DNA of 64,000 nucleotides from JAEUIG01 sp046349775 (GTDB lineage: Bacteria; Planctomycetota; Planctomycetia; Planctomycetales; Planctomycetaceae), in NCBI GenBank assembly GCA_046349775.1, contig JAXMBS010000028.1:1-64000 (forward strand), read 5' to 3'. Made by a program: the position numbers and the translations under genes. This document shows, piece by piece, positions 43,669 to 53,982 of the stretch; position 1 is the first letter of the stretch, and each line of letters begins with the position of its first letter. The notes under the pieces are model-generated. The model made no database searches. It was not told the DNA's origin and worked only from the letters and a program-made list of their open reading frames with translations.

Positions 43669-44507
43669 CGAGACGTTCGACATTGACGGATCGTGGATTG
43701 CCTGCGGCGATCATCTTTCCCTGCGCATCAGCCACGACCACCAGCGGAAGTATGTCGGCACGGAAGGCGGTGCGGACTTCCTCGCTGCCCCATACGTTTA
43801 GGGTTGCCGTCCATTCATTCTCGGCGAGCGCCGCTTTGCCATCTCTCCGGACTCGTCGACGCTAACCGTCAGACAATTGACGGATCCCGCAAAGCCGGAT
43901 TCCGCCTGACTGCCTCCTGCATCTCCGCAATATGAGCGCGACACGGCGCACATGAAGTTGTCCAGAATTCCAACACGACGACGGAGCCGCGCAGCGATTC
44001 GAGATTGCGCGATTCGATTCCGGTAAGCGGGAGTACATCAACGCCCGGGAGAACTTTGCCGATCAGATCCGTTTCAACAAGCGGCTCTCTGCGAATCGCG
44101 ACCACTTTGCTCTTCACGTAGCGATTGTTCTTTGGCACCAGCGTCAATCGAACTTCCGAATCGACCGGTCCACGCATCAAGTTGACGAGTTCGTTGAACA
44201 GCAGCCCATCCACGGACTTGGGCGGCCCATTTTCCTGGGCCACAGCCGTGACGAGATCTCCGACTTCGATTTCACCGCACAGGTGGGCGGGTCGATTCGG
44301 AACCAGCTGGAGAATCTCGACGGCCCCCTGGATGCGCTGCTCACCGTCGATCGAGGGCGGAGGCTTCAAGGCGACTCCAATTCCAACGAGTGACGGAGCG
44401 TCCGACTTGGGGATCTCGTCTGCGGCTATTACCTGGTTTGCCCGCAGTACGAATGTCAGTGCAACTGCGGTGAAGGTCGTCAGAGGGCATCGATTGAGAT
44501 TCCTCAT
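43643..44507 (-). CDS. Secreted PDZ plus TlpA-like thioredoxin protein, one frameshift
   Basis: From ATG 44507 the product has a signal peptide (CPLTTFTAVALTFVLRANQVIAA), then a PDZ-like region with VEILQLVPNRPAHLCGEIEVGDLV. A thioredoxin fold follows with FWTTSCAPCRAHIAEM, carrying a CAPC redox site. The primary frame stops at 43869 after PSIV. One lost base there links to LTVSVDESGE, LVVVADAQGKMIAAG and VNALLRKQ, completing the thioredoxin fold with a stop at 43643. Such proteins act outside the cytoplasmic membrane in disulfide exchange. It is divergent from the dus gene. Confidence 0.75.
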
Positions 44508-44609
44508 GAACGTCCTCGGTCGTAATAGGTCATGCAGGCGTGTGAAAACATAACAGTAGCAGAATACGCGCCCCGCCGGTCTGGCGGAATTCGGTTACGG
44601 GAAACTATT

Positions 44610-45733
44610 GTGCACGTGATAAAGTTTCGAAATGAATCCACCCTGATCCCCGTTCCTGACTTGATCGCAACACTCGCCGACCCGCCGCCGACGCTTGCAG
44701 AGCCCCCGCTGCGGATCGGCGCGCGCGTCCTGCCGTCGCGGTTCAGCCTCGCGCCCCTCGCCGGCTATACTCAGCATCCGTTCCGCGTCGCCGTCCGCGA
44801 ACTGGGCGGGCTGGGGCTCGCGACGACTGATCTTGTCCAGGCCGGATTGCTCGTCTCCGGCGGCACGCGCTCGCAGCATCTGATCGCCACGTCACCCGAG
44901 GACCAGCCGCTGTCGGTCCAGATCTTCAGCGGACGCCGCCACGAGCTTGTGAAAGCCGCGTGCTGGCTGGAGGATCACGGCTACCAGGGGATCGACATCA
45001 ACATGGGTTGCCCGATGGCGAAGGTGAACAGCCAGGGGGGCGGCGCGCGGCTGATGTGCGATCCCGGCGGGGCTTGCGACACGGTGGCGGCCGTCGTCGG
45101 CGCCGTCCGCCTGCCGGTGACGGTTAAGATGCGGCTCGGCTGGGACGAAACGCAGCTCACCGCGCCGGCGCTCGCACGCGAGTTTGAGCAACTCGGCGTG
45201 GCGGCGATTACGGTTCATGGCCGCACGCGCGAGCAGGGCTTCACCGGCAAAGTGAACCTGGACGGCATCCGCGGTGGTGGAAGCGGTCGAATGCATCCCG
45301 GTGATCGGCAATGGCGACGTGCGCAGCGTCGAAGACGCGTTGCCATGCGGGCCGTCACGGGCTGTGCGGGAGTGGCGATCGGTCGCGGCGCGATGCTGGA
45401 CCCGTGGATATTCCGCAGACTGGCTGCGGCGACGGGGCTGCCGCCCCCGGCGGAGCCGACGATCGACGAGAAAATCGGTTTCTTTCTCCGCCACTTTCGT
45501 TTGAAACAGGCTCAGCATGGCGACTATGCATGCGTGTTGATGCGCAGTTCGCCGCCTGGTACGGGGCGCGGCTGGGAGTCCCCGAAGACCTGGAGGACCG
45601 GCTGCGGCGAATCGAGTCCGAGAGCCAGGTCGTATTGCTGGCCGACGAGATGCGGGCCCGTCACGGCCAACGCGCGGATCGCGTCGCGACGGCGCTCATC
45701 AAGACCCCGAATGGGCCGAATGAACTCTGGTGA
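44610..45733 (+). CDS. dus: tRNA-dihydrouridine synthase, frame-disrupted
   Basis: The product, starting with GTG 44610, matches the FMN-dependent Dus barrel that reduces uridines in tRNA. FSLAPLAGYTQHPFR is the opening FMN-binding strand. GIDINMGCPMAKV precedes the active site, followed by VKMRLGWDE, AAITVHGRTREQGF, then in other frames CIPVIGNGDVRSVEDA and GVAIGRGAMLDPWIF. The frame changes near 45275, near 45345 and near 45520. The C-terminal domain resumes with FAAWYGARLGVPEDLED and ends at TGA 45733. As with accD the order is intact, so sequence error is likely. Confidence 0.82.
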
Positions 45734-45778
45734 TCTGCTGCGGCACGTGTCAGAATCGTCGCGCCTGATCACGACGTT

Positions 45779-45799
45779 CCACGGGGTTGAGCCCCGTGG
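45779..45799. repeat. Perfect 8-bp hairpin between dus and amidohydrolase
   Basis: CCACGGGG and CCCCGTGG are separated by a five-base loop (TTGAG). The hairpin resembles the CCACGGGT/ACCCGTGG pair near 8.25 kb. No T-run follows, so it is more likely a dispersed palindrome than an intrinsic terminator. Confidence 0.7.
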
Positions 45800-45823
45800 C
45801 TCAATCTGCTGGGCCACACGCGC

Positions 45824-46579
45824 ATGCTCATCGACGGCTACTCGCATTGCGGCATCTCGAAGTACCGGCCCGTGGAGGACGTGCTGGCGGTGATGCACAG
45901 CGCCGGCATTGGCCGGGCGGTGCTGTGCCAGCACCTCGGGGAGTACGACAACTCGTACCTCGCGGGCGTCGTGGCGCGGTTCCCGGAGACGTTTGCGGCG
46001 GTGTGCCTGGTGGATCCGACCAGCGCGACGGCCATTGCCGACCTTGAACGCTGGCATGCGACGGGCGCGTTTCGCGGCGTGCGGTTGTACGCGGGATGGC
46101 TCGACGAGTACGTACACTTGTGGTCGCGAGCGGTCGAACTGGGAATGACGCTGGTCATTTACGCGTCGGAAGGCGCCGGGTTTGCAACGCCGCCGGTGGA
46201 ACGGTTCATGACGGCGTACCCCACGGCGCGGCTCGTCGCGACGCACCTCGGGAATCCGATCATCCGTGACGGCCGGCCGGTCGAGACAGAACTCTTGCGA
46301 CTGGCTGCACACCGCGGGGTGTATGTGCAGTTGTCTGGACTGTCGATGTTTTGCCCGTATCCGCATGCCGAGCTGAATGCACTGGTGCGGGCCGTCGTGC
46401 GCGAGTTCGGCGCGGAGCGAATCTATTGGGGTTCGAACTATCCTGTCTGTGGCGGCGAAACGGAGTATCGGCGCGACCTGCAGCAGCTTCTGGACGGAGG
46501 CTGGGAGCTCAATCGCGAGCAGATTCAGTCAATTTCAGAACAGACCGCGCAACGTCTGTGGTTTGACGCTGACGGCTGA
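45824..46579 (+). CDS. Amidohydrolase-family (amidohydrolase 2) protein with altered metal site
   Basis: The 251-residue product has the TIM-barrel pattern of the family: MLIDGYSHCGI, FAAVCLVDPTSA, FRGVRLYAGW, LVIYASEGAG, LVATHLGNP and YWGSNYPVCGG. In classical members the first strand has H-x-H and the last has an Asp in GSDYP; here only one His (H8, preceded by Y6) and an Asn (N205) are seen. H141 in the ATHLG strand is kept. It is 37 bases ahead of an isochorismatase-type hydrolase, which suggests they act in one catabolic route. Confidence 0.8.
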   Translation: MLIDGYSHCGISKYRPVEDVLAVMHSAGIGRAVLCQHLGEYDNSYLAGVVARFPETFAAVCLVDPTSATAIADLERWHATGAFRGVRLYAGWLDEYVHLWSRAVELGMTLVIYASEGAGFATPPVERFMTAYPTARLVATHLGNPIIRDGRPVETELLRLAAHRGVYVQLSGLSMFCPYPHAELNALVRAVVREFGAERIYWGSNYPVCGGETEYRRDLQQLLDGGWELNREQIQSISEQTAQRLWFDADG

Positions 46580-46616
46580 CTGCTGACAACTCACCACTCA
46601 CAACCGGAGGCACCCG

Positions 46617-47270
46617 ATGGATCCGATGGCAGCGCTGAAGGTCGCGATGGCAGAGGTGGACCGGTTCTATCGCGAGCGAGGCATCTTTGGCGGCACGTTC
46701 GGTTTCGGACAGCGGCCGGCGCTCGTCGTGATCGATATGGCGAATGGCTGGACCGATCCCGCGTATGCGGGCGGATCGAGCCGGCTGGATGCGGCCGTTG
46801 ATGCGATCGCCCGACTGCTGCCGGCCGCGCGTGAGCGTAAGGTTCCGGTGTTCTATACGACGGCGGCGAGCGACCAGCCGCAGCCGAAGACCGCCTCCGA
46901 GGCGTCTCCGAACTTTCGGCCCTGGGACCGGCATGCCTGCGAGATTGACGACCGCCTGCGGCCGGCCGCCGGCGAACCGGTGTTTCCGAAGGAGCACGCC
47001 AGCGCGTTCGCCGGCACCCCGCTGGTCGGGCATTTGATTGCCCGCAGCGTTGATACGCTACTGATCACCGGCTGCTCAACGAGCGCCTGCGTTCGCGCGA
47101 CCGCCACCGATGCCAAGAGCCTCAATCTCAGGCCGATCATCATCCGCGAAGCGGTCCAGGACCGGTCGGAGATCGCGCACGAGTGGACGCTGTTCGACAT
47201 CCAGGCGCGGTTCGCCGACGTCGTCGGCCTCGATGAGGCACTGGCGTATCTCGGATCGCACGGAGAGTGA
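46617..47270 (+). CDS. Isochorismatase-type cysteine hydrolase
   Basis: The 217-residue product carries the Asp-Lys-Cys triad of the family: D40 in LVVIDMANGW, K125 in VFPKEHASAF and C158 in GCSTSACVRAT. The fold and the long N-terminal helix resemble N-carbamoylsarcosine amidase, which hydrolyses a carbamoyl group, though nicotinamidase-like activity is also possible. There is no signal peptide. Start ATG 46617 follows ACCGGAGG, a good ribosome binding site. It follows the amidohydrolase gene on the same strand. Confidence 0.88.
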   Translation: MDPMAALKVAMAEVDRFYRERGIFGGTFGFGQRPALVVIDMANGWTDPAYAGGSSRLDAAVDAIARLLPAARERKVPVFYTTAASDQPQPKTASEASPNFRPWDRHACEIDDRLRPAAGEPVFPKEHASAFAGTPLVGHLIARSVDTLLITGCSTSACVRATATDAKSLNLRPIIIREAVQDRSEIAHEWTLFDIQARFADVVGLDEALAYLGSHGE

Positions 47271-47407
47271 GCACAATTGCCAGAACCGGCAACAGGCACT
47301 GGCAACAAGAACCGCGCATGCGCGCGAATCGTCGCGAATAACCGGACTCATTCGCGTTCGTCAGCGTTGATTCGCGGCTCCCTGTGTCATTTCCGACTTA
47401 CGATTGC

Positions 47408-48865
47408 CTACCCCGTCTTCGCAACGGCGTTGCCGTCCGCCAGCAGACCCGACGCGATCTGGCCGTGGACGTCGGTGAGGCGGTAGCGGCGTCCCTGGAA
47501 CTTGTACGTCAGCCGCTCGTGGTCGATGCCGAGCAGGTGCAGCAGCGTCGCGTGCAGGTCGTGCACATGCAGGCCGTCCTTCACGACGTTGTAGCCCAGT
47601 TCGTCCGTCTCGCCGTACACGCCCGGCTTGATGCCGCCGCCGGCCAGCCAGATGCTGAAGCAGCGCGGGTGATGATCGCGGCCGAAGTTGGTCTGGATCT
47701 TTCCCTGGCAGTAAGCGGTGCGGCCGAACTCGCCTCCCCAGACGACGAGGGTGTCGTCCAGCAGCCCGCAGCGTTTGAGGTCCTGCACCAGCGCCGCCGC
47801 GGGCTGATCGGTCTCCTTGCAGAGGTTCGGCAGCGCATTCGGCAGGTTGCCGTGGTGGTCCCAGTCCTGATGGTAAAGCTGGATGAACTTCACCCCCCGT
47901 TCGGCAAGACGCCGTGCGAGGAGACAGTTGGCGGCAAATGTGCCGGGCGTGGACACATCGGGACCGTAGGCGTCGAGAACGGACTTCGGCTCGCTGGCGA
48001 TGTCCGTCGCCTCCGGCACGCTGGACTGCATCGCGTACGCCAGCTCGTAGTGCTCAATGCGATTCTTGATCTCCGCATCAGGCGTGTTTGCATACTGGTG
48101 CTCGTGCAGTTCGCGCAGCCGGTCGAGCAACTTGCGGCGGCTCCCCGCGTCGACTCCGGTCGGATTGCCAAGGTACAGCACCGGATCGGCCGCCGCGCGG
48201 AACAGCACCCCCTGGTGCTTCGTCGCGAGGAATCCGCTGCCCCACAGGTGCGCGCCCAGGGGCTGTCCGCTTTTGCCCTTCGTGATCAGCACGACGAACG
48301 CGGGCAGATCGGCGTTGTCCTGCCCGAGGCCGTAACTGAGCCACGCTCCCATGCTGGGCCGGCCCGCGATCTGCGTGCCGGTCTGCAGGAACGTCACTCC
48401 CGGCCCGTGGTTGATCGCCTCGGTGTACATCGAGTTGACGACGCACAGGTCGTCGGCGATTCCCGCCGTGTACGGCAGGTGCTCGCAGAACCACGCCCCC
48501 GCCTCCCCCTGCCGGGTGAAACGAAACGGCGTCCCGACCAGCGGAATCGAGGCCTGGTTGCCGCTCATGGCCGTCAACCGCTGCCCTTTGCGGATCGATT
48601 CCGGCAATTGTTCGCCGTGATGCTTGATGAGCTCCGGTTTGTAGTCAAACAGGTCGAGGTGCGACGGCGCGCCGGACATGAACAGCGAAATGATTCGCTT
48701 CGCTTTGGGCGCGGCATGCGGCGCGCCGAGTTCGCCGCGGTCCGGTGCAGCGGCCGCGGCGGCGCCGTCGCGCTGCAGCATGTCGGCGAGCGCCAGCCCG
48801 CCGATGCCGACCCCGGACTGCGTCAGGAACGCACGACGATTGGCGGCGAGTGCTCTTGTGAACAT
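47408..48865 (-). CDS. DUF1501 family exported protein, partner of the upstream cytochrome-like gene
   Basis: The intact 485-residue product begins with NRRAFLTQSGVGIGG, a twin-arginine-type signal. RIISLFMSGAPSHLDLFDYKP opens the domain, KFIQLYHQDWDHHGN supplies His/Asp ligands, and LVVWGGEFGRTAYCQG and GRDHHPRCFSIWLAGGG form the C-terminal core. It ends with a LTYKFQGRRYRLTDVHG segment usual for members encoded with DUF1549/DUF1553 proteins. It lies downstream of the 49.1-52.3 kb gene on the same strand. DUF1501 and PSCyt proteins are commonly paired in Planctomycetes; the reaction is unknown. Confidence 0.92.
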   Translation of the reverse strand: MFTRALAANRRAFLTQSGVGIGGLALADMLQRDGAAAAAAPDRGELGAPHAAPKAKRIISLFMSGAPSHLDLFDYKPELIKHHGEQLPESIRKGQRLTAMSGNQASIPLVGTPFRFTRQGEAGAWFCEHLPYTAGIADDLCVVNSMYTEAINHGPGVTFLQTGTQIAGRPSMGAWLSYGLGQDNADLPAFVVLITKGKSGQPLGAHLWGSGFLATKHQGVLFRAAADPVLYLGNPTGVDAGSRRKLLDRLRELHEHQYANTPDAEIKNRIEHYELAYAMQSSVPEATDIASEPKSVLDAYGPDVSTPGTFAANCLLARRLAERGVKFIQLYHQDWDHHGNLPNALPNLCKETDQPAAALVQDLKRCGLLDDTLVVWGGEFGRTAYCQGKIQTNFGRDHHPRCFSIWLAGGGIKPGVYGETDELGYNVVKDGLHVHDLHATLLHLLGIDHERLTYKFQGRRYRLTDVHGQIASGLLADGNAVAKTG

Positions 48866-49072
48866 CGTTCAGACTCCAGGCTCGACTCTGCGACTACGAA
48901 AAAGTTAACCGCTAATCAACGCGAATCGACACTAATGAGTAGCGTCCATCGGGCGAGAGTATGCTCTTTCGCATTAGCGATTATTAGAGTTCATTAGCGG
49001 TCCTTTCCCTTTTCGCTGCTTTCGTGATTTTCGCGGTTCTCTTTCCGCTTCTTCGGTGCATTCCGTGGTTCC
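48866..49072. repeat. Degenerate intergenic repeats between DUF1501 and DUF1553 genes
   Basis: This 207-base AT-richer stretch contains CGCTAAT and ATTAGCG motifs in opposite orientations (48911-48917 and 48976-49001 area) and several TTTCGTGATTTTCGCGG-like words. No open frame has coding character. The content is similar in style to 47.28-47.40 kb and 52.36-52.54 kb. Confidence 0.5.
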
Positions 49073-52000
49073 TTATCGTTTCACGACGCAGGCGTCGTGG
49101 TTCAGGAGCGCCTGGGCGAGGACCGTTGCAGCGGCGGCCTCTGGTAGTGGAATGTTTGTATCGTGCGGCGATTCCCGATCTTCAGCAGCGCCTCCGCGTC
49201 GGGGGTATGCTGCGTGTAATGTTCCAGTTGTTCACGATAAAGCTGTGACAGAATCTCCGCTTCGTGCGGATCGGGCCGGCGGCTGAGGCACCGCAGGAAT
49301 CCGGCCTCGATCATCGCCGGGACGTCGCCGCCCGACTCCTTGTGCAACGACTCACCCAGGACGCGGGCGGCTTCGACGTACTGCACGCCGTTGAGCAGGA
49401 TCAGCGCCTGCAGCGGCGAATCAGTCCGCTCGCGGCGGGCGATGCAGACCGCACGACGCGGAGCGTCGAAGGCGAGCATCGCCGGGGGCGGACTGGTCCG
49501 CCGCCAGGTCGTGTAAACGCTGCGGCGGTAGACGCCGTCTCCCTCGGTGGCATTGGCGGGCTTGAACGCTTCGCTCATCTCATAGGGGTTGACCGGCGGA
49601 CCGCCCATCGTCGACTTGAGTAAGCCCGCGGCGGCAAGCGCGTTGTCGCGGATCATCTCCGCCGGTAGCCGGAAACGCGGCCTGCGGGCGAGCCAGTCAT
49701 TGTCGGGGTCGTCCGCCATCGTCTGCGGGTCGGCGATGCTCTGCTGCCGGTACGTGCGGCTCATGACGATCGATTTGACGAGTTGCTTGACGTCCCAGCC
49801 GCTATCGATAAAGCCGATCGCGAGTGCATCGAGGGCATCCGGATAGAGCGGCTTGGCCCCCTGGCTGCCGAAATCTTCGGCCGTCTTCACCAATCCGCGT
49901 CCGAACAGGCTCTGCCAGACGCGATTGACGGCGACGCGCAGTCAGCGGATTCCGGCGGTCGGTCAGCCACACTGCGAGTCCGCGCCGATTGCGAGGCGCA
50001 CCGTCCGGGAACGGCGAGAGGGCAGCCGGCGTGCCGGCGGTGACGGCGTCGCGGCGCTTGCGCGTGCTCGCCACGAAACAATACATACGCCGGCTTCGGC
50101 TCGGGTAGCTCGCGCATCACCATCAGCTCCCTGACAGGATCGTAGGCCGAGTGATGCTCCAGCCGTGCCGCCTTGAGCGCGGCCAGATGCTCCGCCCATT
50201 CCTTGTCGATTGCCGCCAGGTAGAAGTCGAACAACGGCGCTTGCGTTGTCCGGTGCGGACCCTGAGGCTGCCAGTTGCATGGCCAGCGTGCGACTCGGAA
50301 CGTTCTGGAACACGGCCAGCGCTTCGAGTGGCGTGAGTTCGCGGCCAAACACCCGGAAGTCGTCGATCATTCCCCCTTTGAATCCACGATCGCGCATGCG
50401 TTCGGCCAGGGTGATGTTGTCGTGGCCGCCGCCGGTGATTTCCTTCGTCAGCTTGTCTTTGACGACTTCCGTCGTTGCCGGCTGGCCGTTCACGAACAGC
50501 CGGAGGCCGGCGGCGCGGCTGCTGCCGTCGTACGTGACCGTCACATGAATCCACTCATTGATCGGCAGCGGGTCTGTAGCGCGCACCGAGATCGCGTCCC
50601 CCGGCCAGAAGTGGATCAGCGACCATTGCAGCCGGCCGTCGATCAATAGCAGCTCATAGCCGCGGCTGGCGGCGTCGGTCCAGGCGGGGGAGCGATGGAA
50701 CACGACGGCGCGATCCTTCACGTCGGGCGTCTGCATCCAGAGTGAGACCGAAAACGGTTCGTGTCGTCCGAAGTTGCCGAGCGGCAGGTTGACCGGATCG
50801 TCGCCGGTGAACTGGACGGCCTGACCGTCGCCACGCGGAACGAGCTTGTTCTCGCCGGCAAGCGTCGCCGGCTGATCGGCCTTGATGCTGTTGGCCAGTT
50901 TGTCGCCTTCGAGGACGTCCAGCGAAAAGCGAGCGAGTTCACCGTTGACGTCCAGAATGACCGGAGCACGAACCCGCAGAGCAGCGGATGCGCGCTCCGA
51001 GCTGGGTGGAGCTGTTGGCCCAGCGTCACGAATTGCTGTTGTTTGCGTGACAGCGAGCGCGTGCTGCCGCGCCAACCATTCCGTGAATGCCCCTCGCCGT
51101 GCGGCGCGCAGCGCCGGAGCGGCCGACTCCAGCACGTCGATCCTGGCCTGCAGCTCGGCCAGCTTCGATTTCATCGGCGCGTCGGCCAGCAGTAGGGCCG
51201 GCGTCGGCGGCGACTGTGTGAAGTACGAATACAACCCTGCTTCGTCGATGTTCTGGAACATCGCGAAGAACTGGTAGAACTCGCGCTGCGTAATCGGGTC
51301 GAACTTGTGGTCGTGGCAGCGGGCGCACTCGAATGTCAGGCCCAGAAACGTGGTGGCGAACGTCTGCACGCGGTCGCAGACGTATTCGACGCGGTATTCC
51401 TCCTCAACGCTGCCCCCTTCGGATTCCTGCTGGTGCAGCCGGTTGAACGCGGTCGCCAGAATCTGTTCGTCGCTCGCGTCCGGCAGCAGGTCGCCGGCGA
51501 TCTGCCAGGTGATGAACTGATCGAATGGCAGGTTTTGGTTGAAGGCGCCGATCACCCAGTCGCGCCACGGCCACATCTCGCGCTCGCGGTCGACCTGGAA
51601 GCCGAAGCTGTCCGAATAGCGTGCGGCATCGAGCCAGTCGACCGCCATCCGCTCGCCGTAGTGCTCTGAAGCGAGCAGCCGATCGACAAGCTCTGAGTAA
51701 GCAGCGGGTCGATTGTCGGCGAGAAAGGCGTTGATCTCGGCCGGCGTCGGCGGCAGCCCGGTGATGTCGAACGACAGCCGCCGAATCAACGTTGTGCGAT
51801 CCGCCTCAGGCTGCGGTGCGAGTTTGCGCTTCGCCAGTCCGGCCGCGATGACGCGGTCGACGGCCTCCGTGGGAGTGACCCCCGGCTCCGCGTCGCGCAG
51901 CGGAATAAACGACCAATGCCCTTCGTACTCCGCCCCCTGTTCGATCCACCGGCGAAGAATGGCGACCTCTTCCGGCGTCACTTTCTCCAGTTTGGAGGCC

Positions 52001-52305
52001 GGCGGTGGCATTCGCTCGTCCGGATCCTGGCTCAGGATCCGCCGCAGCAGTTCGCTCGCATCCGGCTGTCCGACGACGAAGGCCTCTTTGGCAACGGCGG
52101 AGTCGCGCAGATCCAGCCGCAGGTCCGCTTCGCGTTTCTTCGCGTCCGGCCCGTGACAGAAAAAGCATTTGTCCGACAGGATCGGCCGGACGTCGCGATT
52201 GAACTGCACGCGATCGTCGGCCGCGCGCAATGCGGGCGCGCAGGCCACCATCGACGCAACCACCGCCGTGCGAATCGCAACTATTGCCGAACGATGATTC
52301 AACAT
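49073..52305 (-). CDS. PSCyt1/DUF1549/LamG/DUF1553 cytochrome-like protein, frame-disrupted at 3' third
   Basis: Starting at ATG 52305 with a signal peptide, the about 1075-residue product has a haem-binding CFFCHG motif in the PSCyt1 region. DUF1549 follows (LSFDITGLPPTPAEINAFL, CARCHDHKFDP), then a LamG-like domain (EPFSVSLWMQTPD, LRLFVNGQP, GMIDDFRVFGREL). The DUF1553 part is split across frames between 49.9 and 50.35 kb: PEPKPAYVLFRG, RRGLAVWLTDRRNPLTAR, GSQGAKPLYPDALD, and the end ALLNHDACVVKR, stopping at 49073. LamG domains bind carbohydrates, so a role in polysaccharide processing is inferred. Confidence 0.85.
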
Positions 52306-52545
52306 CACACTTTCACGTTTTTCTTCGTGCCCTTCTGTTCGGCCTTCTTTTTCGGACATAAGCAGCTGGTTTTACAGAAGGGCACAAAGGTCACGAAGGC
52401 TTACGACTCATGGCGACTCAAAGTGTCGACTTTCACACAACGGTGTTGACGCAAGTTTCAGCAGTCGCTTTTCGCGTCCTTTCGCATCTTTCGCGGTTCC
52501 CTCTCTTACTTCCGTAATTTCCGCGTATTCCGTGATTCCGCTGCT
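52306..52545. repeat. Intergenic region with simple GAAGGGCAC-type repeats
   Basis: The 240-base gap has GAAGGGCACAAAGGTCACGA and related words facing CGTGCCCTTCTGTTCGGCC across its left part. TTTCGC and TTCCG words dominate the right part. No gene is supported. The degenerate words extend into the leader of the cytochrome-like gene, where they create a spurious upstream start at 52359. Confidence 0.5.
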
Positions 52546-53982
52546 TCACGCCAGGATGTCGTGGACGACTTCGCCGTGGATGTCGGTCAGCCGGAAGTTG
52601 CGGCCGGCGTAGCGGTAGGTGAGTTTCGTATGGTCCATGCCCAGCAAGTGCAGCATCGTCGCGTGGAGATCGTGAACGTGGACCTTGTTCTCGACGGCGA
52701 AGTAGCCGTAATCGTCCGTCGCGCCGTAGCGGATGCCCGGCTTGATCCCGCCGCCGGCCATCCACATCGTGTAGCCCTGCGGGTTGTGATCGCGGCCATC
52801 GTCTCCCTGTGCGACGGGAGTGCGGCCGAACTCGCCTCCCCACAGGATCAGCGTGTCTTTCAAAAGTCCGCGCGCCTCCAGATCGGTGAGCAGGCCGGCG
52901 ATTGGCAGGTCGACTTCGCGGGCGTTCTTGGCGTGATCGGCCTTGAGGCCCGAGTGCTGGTCCCATTTGTAGCTGTGCGTGCATTGCACGAACCGCACGC
53001 CGCGCTCGAGGAATCGCCGCGCCATCAGGCACTGCCGGCCGAAGTTGCCCGTCTCCTGCTGGTCGACGCCGTACAGCTTGAGCGTCGCCTCGGTCTCGTC
53101 GGAGATGTCCTGCAACGCCGGCGCCGCCGACTGCATGCGGAATGCCAGTTCAAACGCGTTAATCCGGCCATCAAGGTTGGAATCAGGGCCGGTCTCTGAC
53201 ATGTGGTCAGTGTTGAACTTCCGTAGAAAATCGAGTTCCTGACGCTGCAAGTCGCGCGAGGTTCCGGCAGCGTTTTTGATGAACGGAATCGCCGCCTGGT
53301 CCGACGGCGTGCCGGCGTTCCCCAGCGGCGTTCCCTGGTACACGGCGGGCAGAAACGCCGAGCTGTACAGGTTCACGCCGCCGTGTGTCAGCGTCGGGCA
53401 GATCGTGATGAATCCGGGCAGGTCCTGGTTCTCGGTCCCCAGGCCGTAGTTGATCCACGAGCCCATGGCCGGGCGGACGAACGTGTCGCTGCCGGTGTGC
53501 AGTTCGAGCAGCGCGCCGCCGTGCCGCGAGTTGGACCCATGCATGCCGTTGATGATGCACAGTTTGTCGACGTGCGTCGCCACGTGCGGAAACAGTTCGC
53601 TGACCCACGCACCCGATTCGCCGTACTGTTTGAATGACCACGGCGACCGCAATAGGTTGCCGGTCGAAGCGGAAAACACGCGCGGCTTGTCGAACGGCAG
53701 CGGTTTGCCGTGATCCCGTTCCAGCAGCGGTTTGTAGTCGAACGTGTCGATCTGCGACGGCCCGCCATGCATGAACAGGAACAGCACCTGCTTGGCCCTG
53801 GCGGCAAACTGCGGCGGCTTTGGTGCAAGAGGGTTCGCCGCCGCGGTGCTTGTTTCGGACGCGGGCGATGACCGGCACAGCAGGTCCGTCAGCGCCAGCG
53901 AGCCGAATCCGCAGGCGGCGGATTTCAGCATCTGGCGGCGGTTAGGGCGCACTTCTGATGGCATAGCTGCAGGATTTGTCAT
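52546..53982 (-). CDS. DUF1501 family exported protein, partner of the second cytochrome-like gene
   Basis: The intact 478-residue product begins with PNRRQMLKSAACGFGSLAL, a twin-arginine signal. QVLFLFMHGGPSQIDTFDYKP, NGMHGSNSRHGGALLELHTG, CTHSYKWDQHSGLK and LILWGGEFGRTPVAQG with GRDHNPQGYTMWMAGGG form the DUF1501 core. The C-terminus ends RNFRLTDIHGEVVHDILA. It lies downstream of the 54.1-57.5 kb DUF1549/DUF1553 gene on the same strand, mirroring the pair at 47-52 kb. The two DUF1501 proteins are clearly paralogous but not recent duplicates. Confidence 0.93.
   Translation of the reverse strand: MTNPAAMPSEVRPNRRQMLKSAACGFGSLALTDLLCRSSPASETSTAAANPLAPKPPQFAARAKQVLFLFMHGGPSQIDTFDYKPLLERDHGKPLPFDKPRVFSASTGNLLRSPWSFKQYGESGAWVSELFPHVATHVDKLCIINGMHGSNSRHGGALLELHTGSDTFVRPAMGSWINYGLGTENQDLPGFITICPTLTHGGVNLYSSAFLPAVYQGTPLGNAGTPSDQAAIPFIKNAAGTSRDLQRQELDFLRKFNTDHMSETGPDSNLDGRINAFELAFRMQSAAPALQDISDETEATLKLYGVDQQETGNFGRQCLMARRFLERGVRFVQCTHSYKWDQHSGLKADHAKNAREVDLPIAGLLTDLEARGLLKDTLILWGGEFGRTPVAQGDDGRDHNPQGYTMWMAGGGIKPGIRYGATDDYGYFAVENKVHVHDLHATMLHLLGMDHTKLTYRYAGRNFRLTDIHGEVVHDILA

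Noticed and set aside
47384..48997. Plus-strand 537-codon open frame
   Set aside because: It is antisense to an intact DUF1501 gene and is rich in Arg, Val and Gln as expected of a GC-rich shadow.
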